NCBI GenBank assembly: GCA_000442125.1
Contig: KE546967.1
Location: 1,364,001 to 1,428,000, forward strand
Reading direction: 5' to 3'
Source of the DNA: Opeltia flavorubescens
Lineage: Eukaryota > Ascomycota > Lecanoromycetes > Teloschistales > Teloschistaceae
DNA length: 64,000 nucleotides
The position numbers were made by a program, and so were the translations under genes. The notes under the pieces were generated by a model. That model had not been told where the DNA came from, did no database searches, and saw only the letters and a program-made list of their open reading frames with translations. Shown here piece after piece: positions 1 through 11,041 of this stretch (positions are counted from its first letter, which is position 1; the number at the start of each line of letters is the position of its first letter).

Positions 1-1738
1 TTCAACCTTCTGTCAACATCGGGCCTCAATGGTTTGAGTTGATAGCTTGAAGATATCGAGAACGTCTGGTGGTATTCTCAAGAGGTGCACACATACACAA
101 AGAGACCACATTGGCAGGGCCCCTTCACAGGTGGTTATGAGATAATGACACAGAAATTGATGTAAACATGATGAGAGACGAGATATTAGTAATGCACATT
201 ATGATTGACCAGTCTTCCGATCCAGGAGCTTTTTTGTGATCGTCATGTGAGTCAAACGTTCGTAAATCGGGTCACCCGTAGGTATTCCCACGGTTCAGCT
301 GATTTGAAGGGTATACTCAACAGCATGCAGTAGTAAGGCAACACAGACGGTTTTCCCTTTAGCGTGACCAAGCAGTTACGACACTAAGCCTGTCTCTTGC
401 TGAACGATCGGTAAGGGACATGTGAGACGGCAGTGGAAAGAACCGCTATCCAGTATGCCGGCACTTGGTCAAAATGTAGAATGATGTCTCATGACGCCCG
501 ATGATGATGGTCAAAGCACGAAAATAGGTGTATAGCTCACAGTCGTTGAGCCCGAGGTGGTAAAGGTGAGATATCTGGGGGGCTTAGACAAGGCGACCGT
601 ACCTGCATAATCTTAGCCTCTTGGTAGTCTGCACGTTATGCACAAGTTGAAGGAATAATATGCAGCATGCAGGAGGCGGAGTACTTGGAGGACTCGGCAT
701 CGTTGGGCTCGCTGAGTATCAGAAGATTGTTTGAAGAGGAGCGCGGAAGTCCTTGCTGCGGTCCGTTTGGCTACATGACAGTGCAGCGTTGCGGCTCACT
801 AAAGGAAAGGCCCGGCGCTTCCGTGGCGGTCATCCAGTGTGGTCGACTTATGATTGAAGCCTTTCGTTTCAGATTCTAGGTGGGTGCAGAGACGCGGAGC
901 AGGATAGGATCATGGTCCTGGCTCGCTCACGCTCGTCTCACGTGGCATTCACATAGACATCCGGATTTCGAGGAAACAATTCGCGATTTCCGATTCACTG
1001 AAAATCGCACTTTTCAACCTGGCCATGAATGCTTCTGTAAGAATAGGGCACATTCATGAGTTGCATATCCCAAAGATACTGCGATGCAGACACTCAACTA
1101 TGCGATCGAATAACAATAATACCTTCCTCACGAGTGAAGCAGTGGAGAGCACCGCTGGGAAGTAGGCAAGCTCTGCAAGCTTCATGGGTGCGGGGTATTG
1201 TTCAAGAGCCGCAAAAAAGCTGCAAGAAGATCTATTTCTGGAATAATCCGCTAGGCCCTTTACGCTACAGTATCTTTGTCGGCGCTTATTGTCTTCTAAC
1301 AATGGCAACATCTCACCAAGAAGCCGTAAGGTCACCTTAATGGGCCTTCAAACTGGACCCCGCTTCTTCCACCATAAGCTCCTCATGCTATGTTTCAGCC
1401 CTTGGGGTTCTATTGTTGGTTTCGCACAGTCGCGTCGTCTAGCACCATTCTCGCGTCTCCAAGCTCGACATACGGCCATGACGATGGCCCGCATGGGCCA
1501 GCTACTGCAATACATTCTATATGAACTCCATACACTGCCCCCTTGACCCAGGCCTTGAGAGTGCAGTAAGTGTGAAAGATTTCTGTCATCGTGCTAGTAG
1601 AGGCTATTCCTACTTTCCCTTGCTTTCCTTTCTTCGCCTTTCCCAAATCGTCCTCTTCTTGCCCAAACATTTGGGATTTCCAAATATAATATAAAACCCA
1701 TTCGCCGCATCAGTCCTCTTGACGATCTATTTCTTTTC
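1..1738. other. Intergenic, no gene recognised
   Basis: No reading frame here looks like a protein: the few open frames of 60-95 codons overlap each other on both strands and have no recognisable motif. The right end looks like the promoter of the Myb-like gene: a pyrimidine-rich tract lies at about 1608-1665 and an AT-rich TATA-like stretch at about 1682-1698. The left end may belong to a gene outside the window. Confidence 0.5.
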
Positions 1739-1819
1739 TTGTCTATACCAAGCTTCTCCATTGCCAAAGGACGAAGCTCATCATACATGCCCTTACTCTA
1801 CTCCAACCTATATCATAAT

Positions 1820-2666
1820 ATGCCCAGGCCTGACAACAAACGTCCTGCAACAAGTTCAAAAGCTCGTCGTCCCCAGCCATATCCTGTCCCATCAACAGCT
1901 CAAGCCATGCCTCATTCAAATACATCAAACCCAATGGGACATCGCTACACCGAATCAAATGCCAGCAAACGCCATGCCACTGGTGTTTGGACGAATCATG
2001 ATGATGAGCAGCTCAAGCGTGCTCGCCAACAAGGGCTCAATTGGACTGCAGTTTCCGAACAGTACTTTCCAAACAAGACGCCCAATGCGTGCCGGAAGAG
2101 GCATGAGCGGCTCCTCGAGAAGATCCATGCCAATGGCAGCTGGAATGCTTTGAAGTTCGAAGAAGTTGCCAAAGCTTATCTAGAAGTCCGTGAAGAAATG
2201 TGGAAGATGGTGGCCGAACGAGTGAACGAACGATGGAATGTGGTCGAGAATAAGGTATGTGAAACATTGATTGGGGAAAATATTGGTATCTAATCTGAAC
2301 TTTGTACAGTGTATGGAAAGGGGAATTAAAAATCTCCAAAGTCTAGGCCGAGCCGCTTCTCGCAAAGATAGATCGCCCCAGAACGGCGAATCCACGTACG
2401 ATTTCGACCACGATAACGGACTCGTCGTTGACACCAATTCTGAGAACGAGGGAGCTGCCGAAGATCAACATCCTTTTTCCGCAGATTCATATAGTTCCCG
2501 TAGAACGACCCTCAGCGGTGTTTCGTCGGCGAGCTTTACCCCTTCACTTCCCCGCCCAACCCCGTCTTTGCCAAACTTCAGCCAAGGGTTCTCTACCACC
2601 GCCAGCCTACCAGGCATCCGTTCTATTGTTGGCCCCAGCGGCCTCCCAGTTACGACACATTGCTGA
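1820..2666 (+). CDS. Myb/SANT-like domain protein
   Basis: Two exons, 1820..2254 and 2310..2666, joined over a 55-base GT-AG intron that restores one frame (263 residues). An N-terminal Ser/Pro-rich segment is followed by a single Myb/SANT-like domain at about residues 55-103, starting at the tryptophan of GVWTNHDDEQL and holding a second tryptophan (NWTAVSEQYF) and the basic helix NACRKRHERLL, the usual pattern of fungal single-repeat Myb proteins. The second half is low-complexity Ser/Pro/Thr. An acidic stretch follows the intron. The likely role is DNA binding in the nucleus, but the target is unknown. The start was set at the ATG before PRPDNKR; an in-frame ATG at 1787 is the alternative. 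It converges on QRI7, with 271 bases between the stops. Confidence 0.7.
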
Positions 2667-2937
2667 TGGCAATATCCAAAAAGTCCTTTTCCTTTTCGCT
2701 GTAATTGTACGAATTTCCTTTGTCAGCTTACAGTGCCGCTTTCTTGTCCCCCTTTCTCTGCATTGATTGGCGTCTACCTAGATAATTATATGTACGATAT
2801 CATGTTCCACATAGCGCGGCGTTCGATACCAGCGGCAAGGAGGGCACGAGACCGGAAGACATGGGATATGATTCAATGGCGAACGACTGAGGGTAAATTC
2901 TTTTTCTAGATCAACAGTTTCCTTTTTTTTCTATTTG

Positions 2938-4432
2938 TCAATGTCTTCTCTTCCAACTACTGGCGCCAAGGATTCCACCGTCTTCTGCTTCCGGGTCGAT
3001 GGACCATTTGCGGATCGCTTTACAGCCCAAGTCGCTTTGATAGCCTGCTTCATACATTTCTGTACCAGTCCAGGCGATCATGGCAGCGTTGTCGGTGCAC
3101 AGCGATGGAGGTGGGAAGATCAGGCGAATATGGGAGTAGCCTCTGATATCGAGGAAAGAGCGTATGCTGAGTTTTGCCTGATTAGTATGTATTGATAAAG
3201 AGACGAACCAATGAATTTACGATTGAGACATACATTTTCCGTAGGAACTGATTCGAAGCTACCCCGCCACTCATAACTAGTGTTGCTATTTTTTCGGTAT
3301 TGTCCGCATTGGTATGTTTTTCATCCATGAACTTCAAAGCCAGAATGACTCTCGACGCCAAGTGCTCGAAGACGATCCTCATAACGTCCCTTGCGAGATC
3401 AACGCGCTCATCGAAGGACATCTCCGCCTCTCTACGATTACAAATTCTTTCCACAGCGCTACCAATACCAGTGAAACTAAACTCTGCACTCCTTTCCTTT
3501 TTACTTAAAGGCACAGGAAGAGTCCACTCCCAACTAGAAAGTTTGCTGGAGAGCATTTCCACGCGCGTAGAAGGTGCAATATAGTCATCATAATCCCGAT
3601 CATCTGGAAACACAAAATTCTCCAATAGTCGACCATACATACTCCCCTCTGAGTTCTCGATTATCTCGGGCGGTAAAATGGACCGAGCCATCTTATCAAT
3701 TACATCACCTGCCGCTATATCGATGGTCCTTGCCAAGATAGAATGGTGCGTCAGAGCTTTGGAGTGCACCAGCATGGTATGACCGCCGGAAACGAGCAAT
3801 GACAGAAACGGGAATGCTGGCTCATTTTGGCGCTCGTTGCCGTTGCCAGGAGATTCGAGGGCAGTCACGAGACGGGGCGTAAGGGCGTGCGCTTGCATAT
3901 GGTTGACGCCTACCAAAGGGATCTGCCACGCTACAGCGAGACCTTTCGCCGTCTGGAGTCCTGAGGAAAGACTAGGGAGGAGACCTGGACCCCTGGTGAC
4001 AGAAATGAAGTCTGGTCGTTGCTTTTGCAGCCATGTTGACCCGCAGCGCACTGGGAGCGAGGGGGAATCGGCGGATGCAGGCGGTAGAAAAGGAAGAGCC
4101 TTGGTAATTAAAGGGGCCAAGTGCTCATTGTGTGAAATGAGAGCTACCATGGGATGTATACCGCGGTATTGGGCATTATTTGCGGTGACTTTTTCATGGA
4201 AAAGCAACTTTGCTGCCGGCTGACTAGTTGGATTTAGAGATTCATCTGCTGTCTCTAAGATAGCTATGGAAGTATCGTCACTAAGTCCACAATCAGAGTC
4301 TGTTAGAAATTTGGGATAGTGAAAGTACCACGATGTCTCGATGGCAAGAGTCAATAGAGATCGGACATTGTATCTTATGTGGGGAATAACATGCTTTGAA
4401 GCCCATTTGATTCTCAACGGGGATTTGAGCAT
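2938..4432 (-). CDS. QRI7: tRNA N6-adenosine threonylcarbamoyltransferase, mitochondrial (Qri7/OSGEPL1 family)
   Basis: Kae1/Qri7/TsaD family enzyme, which transfers the threonylcarbamoyl group to A37 of ANN-decoding tRNAs (t6A); the Qri7 branch acts alone in mitochondria. Exons (minus): 4432-4329, 4280-3234, 3166-2938, giving 459 residues. Family landmarks: LAIETSCDDTS near residue 29, the metal-site HMQAH, LLVSGGHTML, GDVIDKMAR, FSFTGI and VMSGGVASNQFLR, and the C-terminal CTDNAAMIAW. The Arg/Lys-rich, acid-poor N-terminus fits a mitochondrial presequence. The first intron (48 bases) splits the conserved cysteine codon of ETSCDDT; it is a multiple of three without a stop, so a naive reading passes straight through it. 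The second intron (3167..3233) lies just after NQFLRK. The ATG at 4432 is the only in-frame one before the ETSC motif. It is divergent from AGC1. Confidence 0.93.
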
Positions 4433-5087
4433 CCGACTTCCACTCGTAAACAACTGCAGGCCCGGCACGAAGCTGAAGCGGAAGCGCAAACAGCAAGCTT
4501 ACAGTAGGGACGGGACCTCATGAAGATCCAATTAGGACTAGACTAGTGCCACGGCTACAATACCAGGTTCAAGGTCTAATTATAGAATAGAATTTTTATC
4601 TGCGCATTGCTCCGATCCCAGCAATTGAATTCGAAATGCGATGTTGAGTGTCTCCAACACTAGATATGAAAGTGCAGAGGCAGGATTGCAAGATATTACG
4701 GCAATGTTACAGGTGGAACGAGTACGGAGTAACAATCAATAGCAAGGCCATAAAGCTTCCTTTAGCGGCGGTTAAATTTGCCGATATTGCCAAGAGCTTC
4801 AAGGGTCTAGATCCTTACACGGAGAAAAAAATTCCGGTCGAAGCTCAACGGCGACCGTGGCATAACGCGTTCTGTCAGCATCTGAACACAATGGCGATCG
4901 TTCGCAATTTGAGGCCACTACTGTCGTTACTCTGTTGATCCTCCAATCACCTGTACATTCAATCTATTTAGTCGATATGTCGTTCTTGACATAGATCCCT
5001 ATCCCTCTCCTGGCCGCCATACGGAGCTGCAACCTTGCATTAACGACGCTTTCAGCAACGAAGCATTTGCAGAATATATAGGACAGT
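4433..5087. other. Divergent intergenic region QRI7 / AGC1
   Basis: About 650 bases between two divergent mitochondrial-protein genes, presumably holding both promoters. A 96-codon open frame at 4648-4938 has no recognisable motif and I did not call it. I see no repeat or clear binding site. Confidence 0.5.
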
Positions 5088-7329
5088 ATGACAGCCATCA
5101 AAGACCAGTTGAAAGACTCTTTAGTCGGAACTGTCATCGAGCCTTCGCTATCGACTGATGCACAAGCTGCTTTCGAGCGACATGCACAAAAGGACCAAGG
5201 TACTGGAGAGTTGTTTATGACGGAGGAAAATTTTGTCGATGCCGTTGCCCCATCACATGAAGACTTCGTAAGTCCTTTATTCATGCAGTATATATACTCT
5301 TCCTTCCCAAACAATCTAGTGAACGACATCGCAGAACACGTTAGCTGACCTCGAATCGGTGTACAGCACAAGATCGGGCGCGAACAGTATGCGATACTCT
5401 TCCAGGTTGCTGACCGGCGGAAAGAGGGACGAATAACGCTGCAGGACTGGGGTGCATTTGAAAATCTGCTGGCGAAACCAGATGCAGAATATGAGATAGC
5501 ATTCAGATTGTTCGACGAAAAAGGAACAGGAACTATCAAGTATGAAGATTTCCAGCGACTTTACAATCAAAACAAAGGTGACGACACGATACCCTTCGAC
5601 TGGAATTGTGAGTGGGCATCACTATACATTGGTGGCACAAAACATCGCCATGACCTGACTTATCCACAATTTTCACAAATGCTGCGTGGCCTGCAGGGTG
5701 AGCGGATACGGCAAGCCTTTCACATCTTCGACAAGGACAAGGATGGTTACATAGATCCAGAAGATTTCCAACGTATAATACTTGAGACCGCAAGACATAA
5801 GCTGTCTGATCACCTTCTCGACAATCTCCACACCCTTTGTAATATTTCCACTGGTAGCAAGATTTCTTACGCAAATGTTCGCGCTTTCCAGAACGTTATC
5901 CGGGAGATGGACCTGGTTGATCTGATAATCCGCAATGCAACCCAGAAGAGTGAGGATGGCACAATTACACGCACAGATTTCCTCAACGAAGCTGCTCGAA
6001 TCACGAGGTTTTCCCTCTTCACCCCCATGGAAGCGGATATTCTCTTCCACTTTGCCGGTCTTGACGCACCTTCAGGTAGATTATCTTTGGCGGATTTTGC
6101 AAAGGTTGTCGATTCATCATGGCAGAGCGCTTTTGCCCTCGGTTTAGAAACAGGCTCAGCTGCTGTTGAGCACGCCAAGTCGACATCCAAAAAGGTCCTC
6201 CACAGCATTCTCGAGTCCGCACATCATTTCGGACTGGGAAGCATTGCTGGCGCTTTCGGTGCTTTCGTTGTATACCCCATTGATTTAGTCAAAACAAGAA
6301 TGCAAAATCAGAGAAGTAAACGCGTGGGCGAAATGCTGTATAAAAACTCGATAGATTGCGCCAAGAAGGTGGTCAAAAATGAAGGATTCAAGGGCCTCTA
6401 CTCTGGTGTTCTACCACAACTGGTCGGCGTTGCACCGGAAAAGGCCATCAAGCTTACGGTGAATGATCTGATCCGAGGACATTTTACAGAAAAGAACAGT
6501 AATAAGATATGGTGGCCGCATGAAATTCTTGCCGGTGGTTCTGCTGGTGCCTGTCAAGTTGTAGGTGCATTGTCGGATCTCGATGAAAGTAGAGTTGGCT
6601 GATGAATCCCAGATCTTTACGAACCCACTTGAAATTGTCAAAATCCGTCTTCAAGTACAAGGTGAAATGGCCAAGCATACGGATGTACCCCGTCGTTCCG
6701 CCATGTGGATTGTGAGGAATCTTGGCTTGGTTGGCCTGTACAAAGGGGCCAGTGCTTGCCTCCTTCGTGACGTCCCTTTTTCCGCCATCTATTTTCCTGG
6801 CTACAACCATCTGAAGCGCGACCTCTTTGGCGAAAGTCCCTCCAAAAAGCTTGGCATCGTACAGCTCCTCACGGCAGGCGCCATTGCAGGTATGCCTGCC
6901 GCTTATCTCACCACTCCTTGCGATGTCATCAAGACACGCCTCCAAGTCGAGGCAAGAAAAGGCGAAACGAAATACACCTCTCTTAGGCACTGCGCTGCAA
7001 CTGTCTATCGAGAAGAAGGCTTTAGGGCGTTCTTCAAAGGCGGTCCGGCACGAGTACTTCGATCGTCTCCGCAGTTCGGCTTCACATTAGCTGCGTATGA
7101 AGTTTTACAGAAACTGCTACCCATGCCGGGTAGTGAAGCGGAAAGTCCTTCAATATCCGGACATGCAGAGCCGGCGGTGGGCTTACAAGAGGCAAAAGCG
7201 CCCCTACCTTATTTGAGGAGTCGGAACGCGATGAAGATCATTCTTGACTTGGATGAGAATTTTGGAAGGCCAAAGGTACCAATGGGACCGGGCTGGGTGC
7301 CCTTGTCTGGATTGAGGACGAAGTCATAA
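5088..7329 (+). CDS. AGC1: Calcium-responsive mitochondrial aspartate/glutamate carrier (Agc1/aralar type)
   Basis: Exchanges aspartate for glutamate across the mitochondrial inner membrane (malate-aspartate shuttle). Exons 5088..5267, 5367..6560 and 6613..7329 give 696 residues, the usual length. The N-terminal half carries EF-hand units: a degenerate one in [15 protein letters not shown] near residue 108 and a canonical one in [14 protein letters not shown] near residue 185. The C-terminal half (from about residue 285) is a three-repeat mitochondrial carrier domain with all three signature motifs: [20 protein letters not shown] and [10 protein letters not shown]. The last intron (52 bases) falls between repeat 1 and repeat 2 and restores [13 protein letters not shown]. 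Calcium would be sensed by the EF-hand part in the intermembrane space, as known for the family. It converges on the cystinosin-like gene. Confidence 0.95.
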
Positions 7330-7619
7330 AGGCCTTTGGGGACCACTGACTCATCATTACCTGCTTCAACTTTCTTGTGGGTATACTTACCTGCATCCTT
7401 TTCGTCCAAACGTATTTGCTGCATAGCGGAGCGGAGTTCTACACTGTAAGTAAGTAGGAAGGAAATGGATAGACGTATAGTTTCTTAGAGAGCGGTTCTT
7501 CGAAAAAGCAAAATGTCACATCGAACGCCCCTGGGGCGTCCCTTTCTTTCCAAAACGTTCTATGTCCAAAAGTCTAGACCCATACTCCTGGGGGCATGCT
7601 ATGACACATGTTCCTGTGG

Positions 7620-8595
7620 TCATCGTTCATCTTCCCGTTCTCCTAGGAGCCGGCTCCGCTCTCCATCCTCGGCTTCCCCATCTATTACCCCTTTCGCCGG
7701 CTGGCGATAGAAGACATAACGCTGCAGTACGAAAATCACGTCAAATATAACGCTTACATAGCCCAAACCCAGCTTGACCGGATTCCCCGTTACACCGCTC
7801 CAATCACCCTCCAACAATGAATCAATGACCAGTTGCATCACGCTCAGTACCCCACCGACAAGGTCCAACATGATCTGCTCTATGCTCCAGCCCACGGTTG
7901 ATTTCCGCCGATAGTTCGTATACACCTGCGGCATATACTTGATCACGGTAATCAACAGCTTGAGATACGAAACCGCGTAAATGACGTCTATCCAAGCCCA
8001 CCCTTCCGCATCATATCCCGCGCCAGGATTCGAAGCAACGAATATCGTCAGCACGATGACCACGAGGATGCAACCGATCGCTATGCCCCATATTATGGTC
8101 CCGACTCTTTGCGCGGCGCCTTGCTCGAAACCCCAGATCTTGGGCGCGAACATGCTCCATGTTATTGCGCTGAGGACGACGGCGTGTAGGGCGAATACGA
8201 CATCGTTGGTTTGGACGGTCGGATATGGAGCGGAGGGATTACGGACGGCGTATTGGTGCCGTATGAGCGGTGAGGCGTAGAAGGCGAGGGTGGATGCGAC
8301 GTAGGCTACAAAGCCAAGAGTGTTGATGAAGGGGAAGGAGGGCGTGGTCCCAGTTGTGGAGCGCCGGCGAATGTTGAGCAGAGGTTGAGGGTAGAAGGAG
8401 AGGGACCATGATGCGGTGCTGTTAGGGCATGTGAGAAGGACTGCGATGGTGAGAGACGGGGTGAGGTGGGAGTACTAGATCCATCCAAGCAGCCTGTATG
8501 GTTTTATTAGAGAGATATTAATGAAGACAGAGTAAGTAGGGTAAGGAATACCGGGAGATGGCTTTGGCGAATTGGATGGCTTGGGGTGAAGCCAT
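7620..8595 (-). CDS. Cystinosin-like PQ-loop lysosomal/vacuolar transporter
   Basis: Exons (minus): 8595-8552, 8493-8476 and 8418-7620, giving 286 residues. The family exports cystine from the lysosome or vacuole together with protons. Two PQ-loop repeats are visible: WSLSFYPQPLLNIRRRSTTG with its LNTLGF-like partner in the first half, and VIKYMPQVYTNYRRKSTVGWS in the second. About seven hydrophobic segments are present. The C-terminus carries GERSRLL, near which acidic/dileucine sorting signals lie in relatives. The middle exon is only 18 bases and encodes most of RLLGWIY; both flanking introns (58 and 57 bases) have good ends and a CTAAC branch site. Without that microexon the frame is lost, so automatic predictors are likely to truncate this gene. 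Confidence 0.87.
8476..8493 (-). other. 18-base microexon of the cystinosin-like gene
   Basis: Exon 2 of the gene at 7620..8595. It contributes one base, five codons and two bases, and restores the RLLGWIY segment expected just before the first PQ loop. It is flanked by an acceptor ending ATACAG and a donor GTACTC. Confidence 0.75.
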
Positions 8596-9017
8596 GATCT
8601 GGAGGCGAATCTACATATCGATGTATAGAGGTCAGAAGGTCCGATGACGGTTGCCAAATTTAGCTATTAAAAGACCATGGGAAAGCTTCCGCAGCCACGT
8701 GCTGGCATAAGACACGCGCTTAAGTCGCCTAGCTCGATTGGAGACATTGTATAATATCACCTGTGAATCCCTTCAAGCCTTTTTTCGTTTTATATTTATT
8801 TTGGCTTATGGAATGGACATGCGAATTATGATATGACTGACTGACTGACAGACAGTCCCTGAAACAGAACGTCATTATACTGACCATAAAACATGAAACC
8901 TAACTTGAACTCCACAACTCTTTACTTCTGAGTCTATACCAATTTGTCGTGCTCCTACTTTTCTTAAGCCCGTGAATACATATAGTTCACTTGGAACTTT
9001 GCTTCTTGACAGCTGAT
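8596..9017. other. Intergenic
   Basis: No gene seen. It contains a short tetranucleotide-like run of TGAC units at 8834-8855. It presumably holds the promoter of the cystinosin-like gene and the 3' flank of the candidate small gene to the right. Confidence 0.5.
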
Positions 9018-9497
9018 TCAAGGACCACGGGCGCCTCCACGCACTCCCCCGGAATCTCCGGCAGCGACATGCGTCCCCATATACTCACGATCAGCAGGAT
9101 CATTCATCCCATTAGGCGCAATACTCTGCGTGCCGTCCGAGCCTACAGCGCCAAACAAAAGGAAAAAAACGAAGTCAGCCAATCATTGACAGAATAATAC
9201 AATAGGATAGATCTTTGCAGCAGGTCTTGAACCAGTGACTGGACCAAAGACAAGACCCAGATTTTGTATGGTAAATCTTCTCTCAGAAAAGTAACACTGC
9301 GTTTTGACTCAACGCCGGGAACAATAGGGAAGAGTAAATGATCTTTGGTTTTTTTATATGCAGTTTTAACCGATTTAAAGCAAGACAGAATGGTGAGGTC
9401 ATTTTGGGAGTATAATTGAGGCTACGATGCAAGAGCACTCACCCAAAGTTCTCGCAGGAACTGAGATCATGAGACCGGAGAATTTTGGATATGACAT
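9018..9497 (-). CDS. Candidate small spliced gene, 59-residue Gly-rich-tailed protein
   Basis: Two exons on the minus strand, 9497-9443 and 9142-9018, joined over a 300-base intron with a strong donor (GTGAGT) and a strong acceptor (a branch-like GGCTGAC, a pyrimidine run, then TGTAG). The product starts MSYPKFSGLMISVPARTLG, continues with a polar stretch containing MNDPADREYMG, and ends Gly/Arg-rich (GGVRGGARGP). Exon 2 lies in a locally GC-rich island within an AT-leaning intergenic stretch. A CCAAT box and a double GACGTC palindrome sit about 50-105 bases upstream of the ATG, as a promoter would. I do not recognise the protein. The intron is longer than the roughly 50-base norm of this window, so an unseen middle exon is possible; the whole could also be chance. 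Confidence 0.4.
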
Positions 9498-9544
9498 GGT
9501 CAACTATACATATGGCGTTTCAAAGCCGCGGTAGATGTGGAGTG

Positions 9545-9603
9545 CCCCACATAATCTTACAGACGTCGTGCGACGTCTGACTTCGCTGTGGGGTGATTGG
9601 TTG
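9545..9603. promoter_or_regulatory. Nested palindrome with two GACGTC cores beside a CCAAT box
   Basis: The 20-base palindrome at 9560-9579 has 9-base perfect arms around a TG centre, and each arm contains the bZIP-type core GACGTC. It is nested inside a second inverted pair, CCCCACA at 9545-9551 and TGTGGGG at 9587-9593. An inverted CCAAT box (ATTGG) follows at 9596-9600. It lies just upstream of the candidate small gene on the minus strand. CCAAT and ACGT-core sites are bound by the Hap complex and by bZIP factors in fungi; binding here is inference. Confidence 0.5.
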
Positions 9604-11041
9604 AGGCTTCATCCAATCCGTTTGTGTTCTGATGCATTTAAATTGAAATTGTAGAGCCTCGAGCAGAAATCTGATACCACTAAAACTAGCGGCATCTCTT
9701 TCATATCATACAAGCTACTACACAATCCCGTAGGTTACCTTATCAGTCGTTCCAGGGCGTCTCATTGAAGATAAGACGGTACGTAATGTCTGATTAGCGC
9801 TATCGTAAGAAGGATGGAAAATTTGACAATGACGCTAAGGCAAATCCCGAGACGAACTTATGTCTTTCAGTCCCAACACGAGGTCACCAGAAGATGAGTG
9901 TCTAAAGAATTGCAAGACAAAGGATTTTAGAATCCACTAAGCGCGCTGTTAGATGAAATATCAGTAAGCTAACCATATCTATTTGATCTGGTTCTTATTG
10001 GCTTATTTCAAGAAAGGAATAATTGTGGTAATGGGAGCATGGCTTCAGTTCAATTTCGATACTACTGGCTGCTACTGGATATACCAGCTTCCCTTTCATC
10101 AAAATAAGGTATCACAGCTTTACGGCCCACGCTTATCCAACCTTTCCATATCATGCAAGAGACGGATAGAGAATCGTAGTCAAACTCTACTCAAGGTTCA
10201 TTTGCTTTGTAGCTTTTCCTCGATACCATTTCACGCTCGATTATCTTAATTTCATTCAATTCTTACAAGATTAAGCATCTTTCCAGTCTCTGTCCAGAAA
10301 TCCTCTCATCTCATTGATCCATGTCTACTCAGATTCTGTCGTATCTCTGGTCTACTACTGCGAGAAGAACGTTGCTTTTTCATCATTGGAAAGAGCGGGA
10401 GCCACTTGATATTGAACTCAACCAGGAAACAAGATTGATAAGAAAAGATCAGGCATAAGCTTCTGTCCCTACGATAGAGCAGCTTCCAATGACAACACGA
10501 GCTATCTTTACGACATCTGTTCAGCCTTGAACTTGGACGAACTCAATGAATTTACGGCACGCAGCAACAAGCATTTCAACAGCCCGAAGCCGCTTGTGGT
10601 TGATGAAGCACTCTGCGCTTGGAGCAACCTAATTACAGCATCCTCGTTTTTTTCTTGTAAGCATAAAGTATCTTTGTTCTATGCGATCGCACCGCCCCGT
10701 GGACGCAGATCCAATATAACGACCTTTGCCTTCCATGGAAACATTGATACTGTCATTGGTCTTCTTTTACTCTATATCTAGCTTAGCAGGTCAAAGGGCT
10801 GTGTCAGCCGACCTGAGGGAAAGTCCCTGAAGTCGCGTCTGTAAATCAAAATAGCTGTCGCCTGCTTGTCGCGTTTTCGCTTCTACTGCTCTCCGAGTCA
10901 AGCGCATGTTCCTTTCTACATACTAAATTCGTCTCTGGGAATTCATATATATCTCGAGGTAATATTTTAGGTTGTTAGATTTCAGCAAAATCGAACAATC
11001 TTGTTAGGCTCTGCTTGAGTCTCTTGTTCCTGATACCCATA
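9604..11041. other. Intergenic, no gene recognised
   Basis: About 1.4 kb, AT-leaning. Open frames of 83-88 codons (for example 9983-10249 and 10527-10781) show no motif, no plausible splice partners and ordinary intergenic composition. The right part should include the promoter of the three-repeat secreted protein. Confidence 0.5.

Noticed and set aside
667-879. 70-codon open frame near the left end
   Set aside because: No motif, no splice partner and ordinary intergenic composition; overlaps nothing informative.
10527-10781. 84-codon open frame in the 9.6-11 kb gap
   Set aside because: Random-looking composition, non-conserved character and no promoter or splice context.
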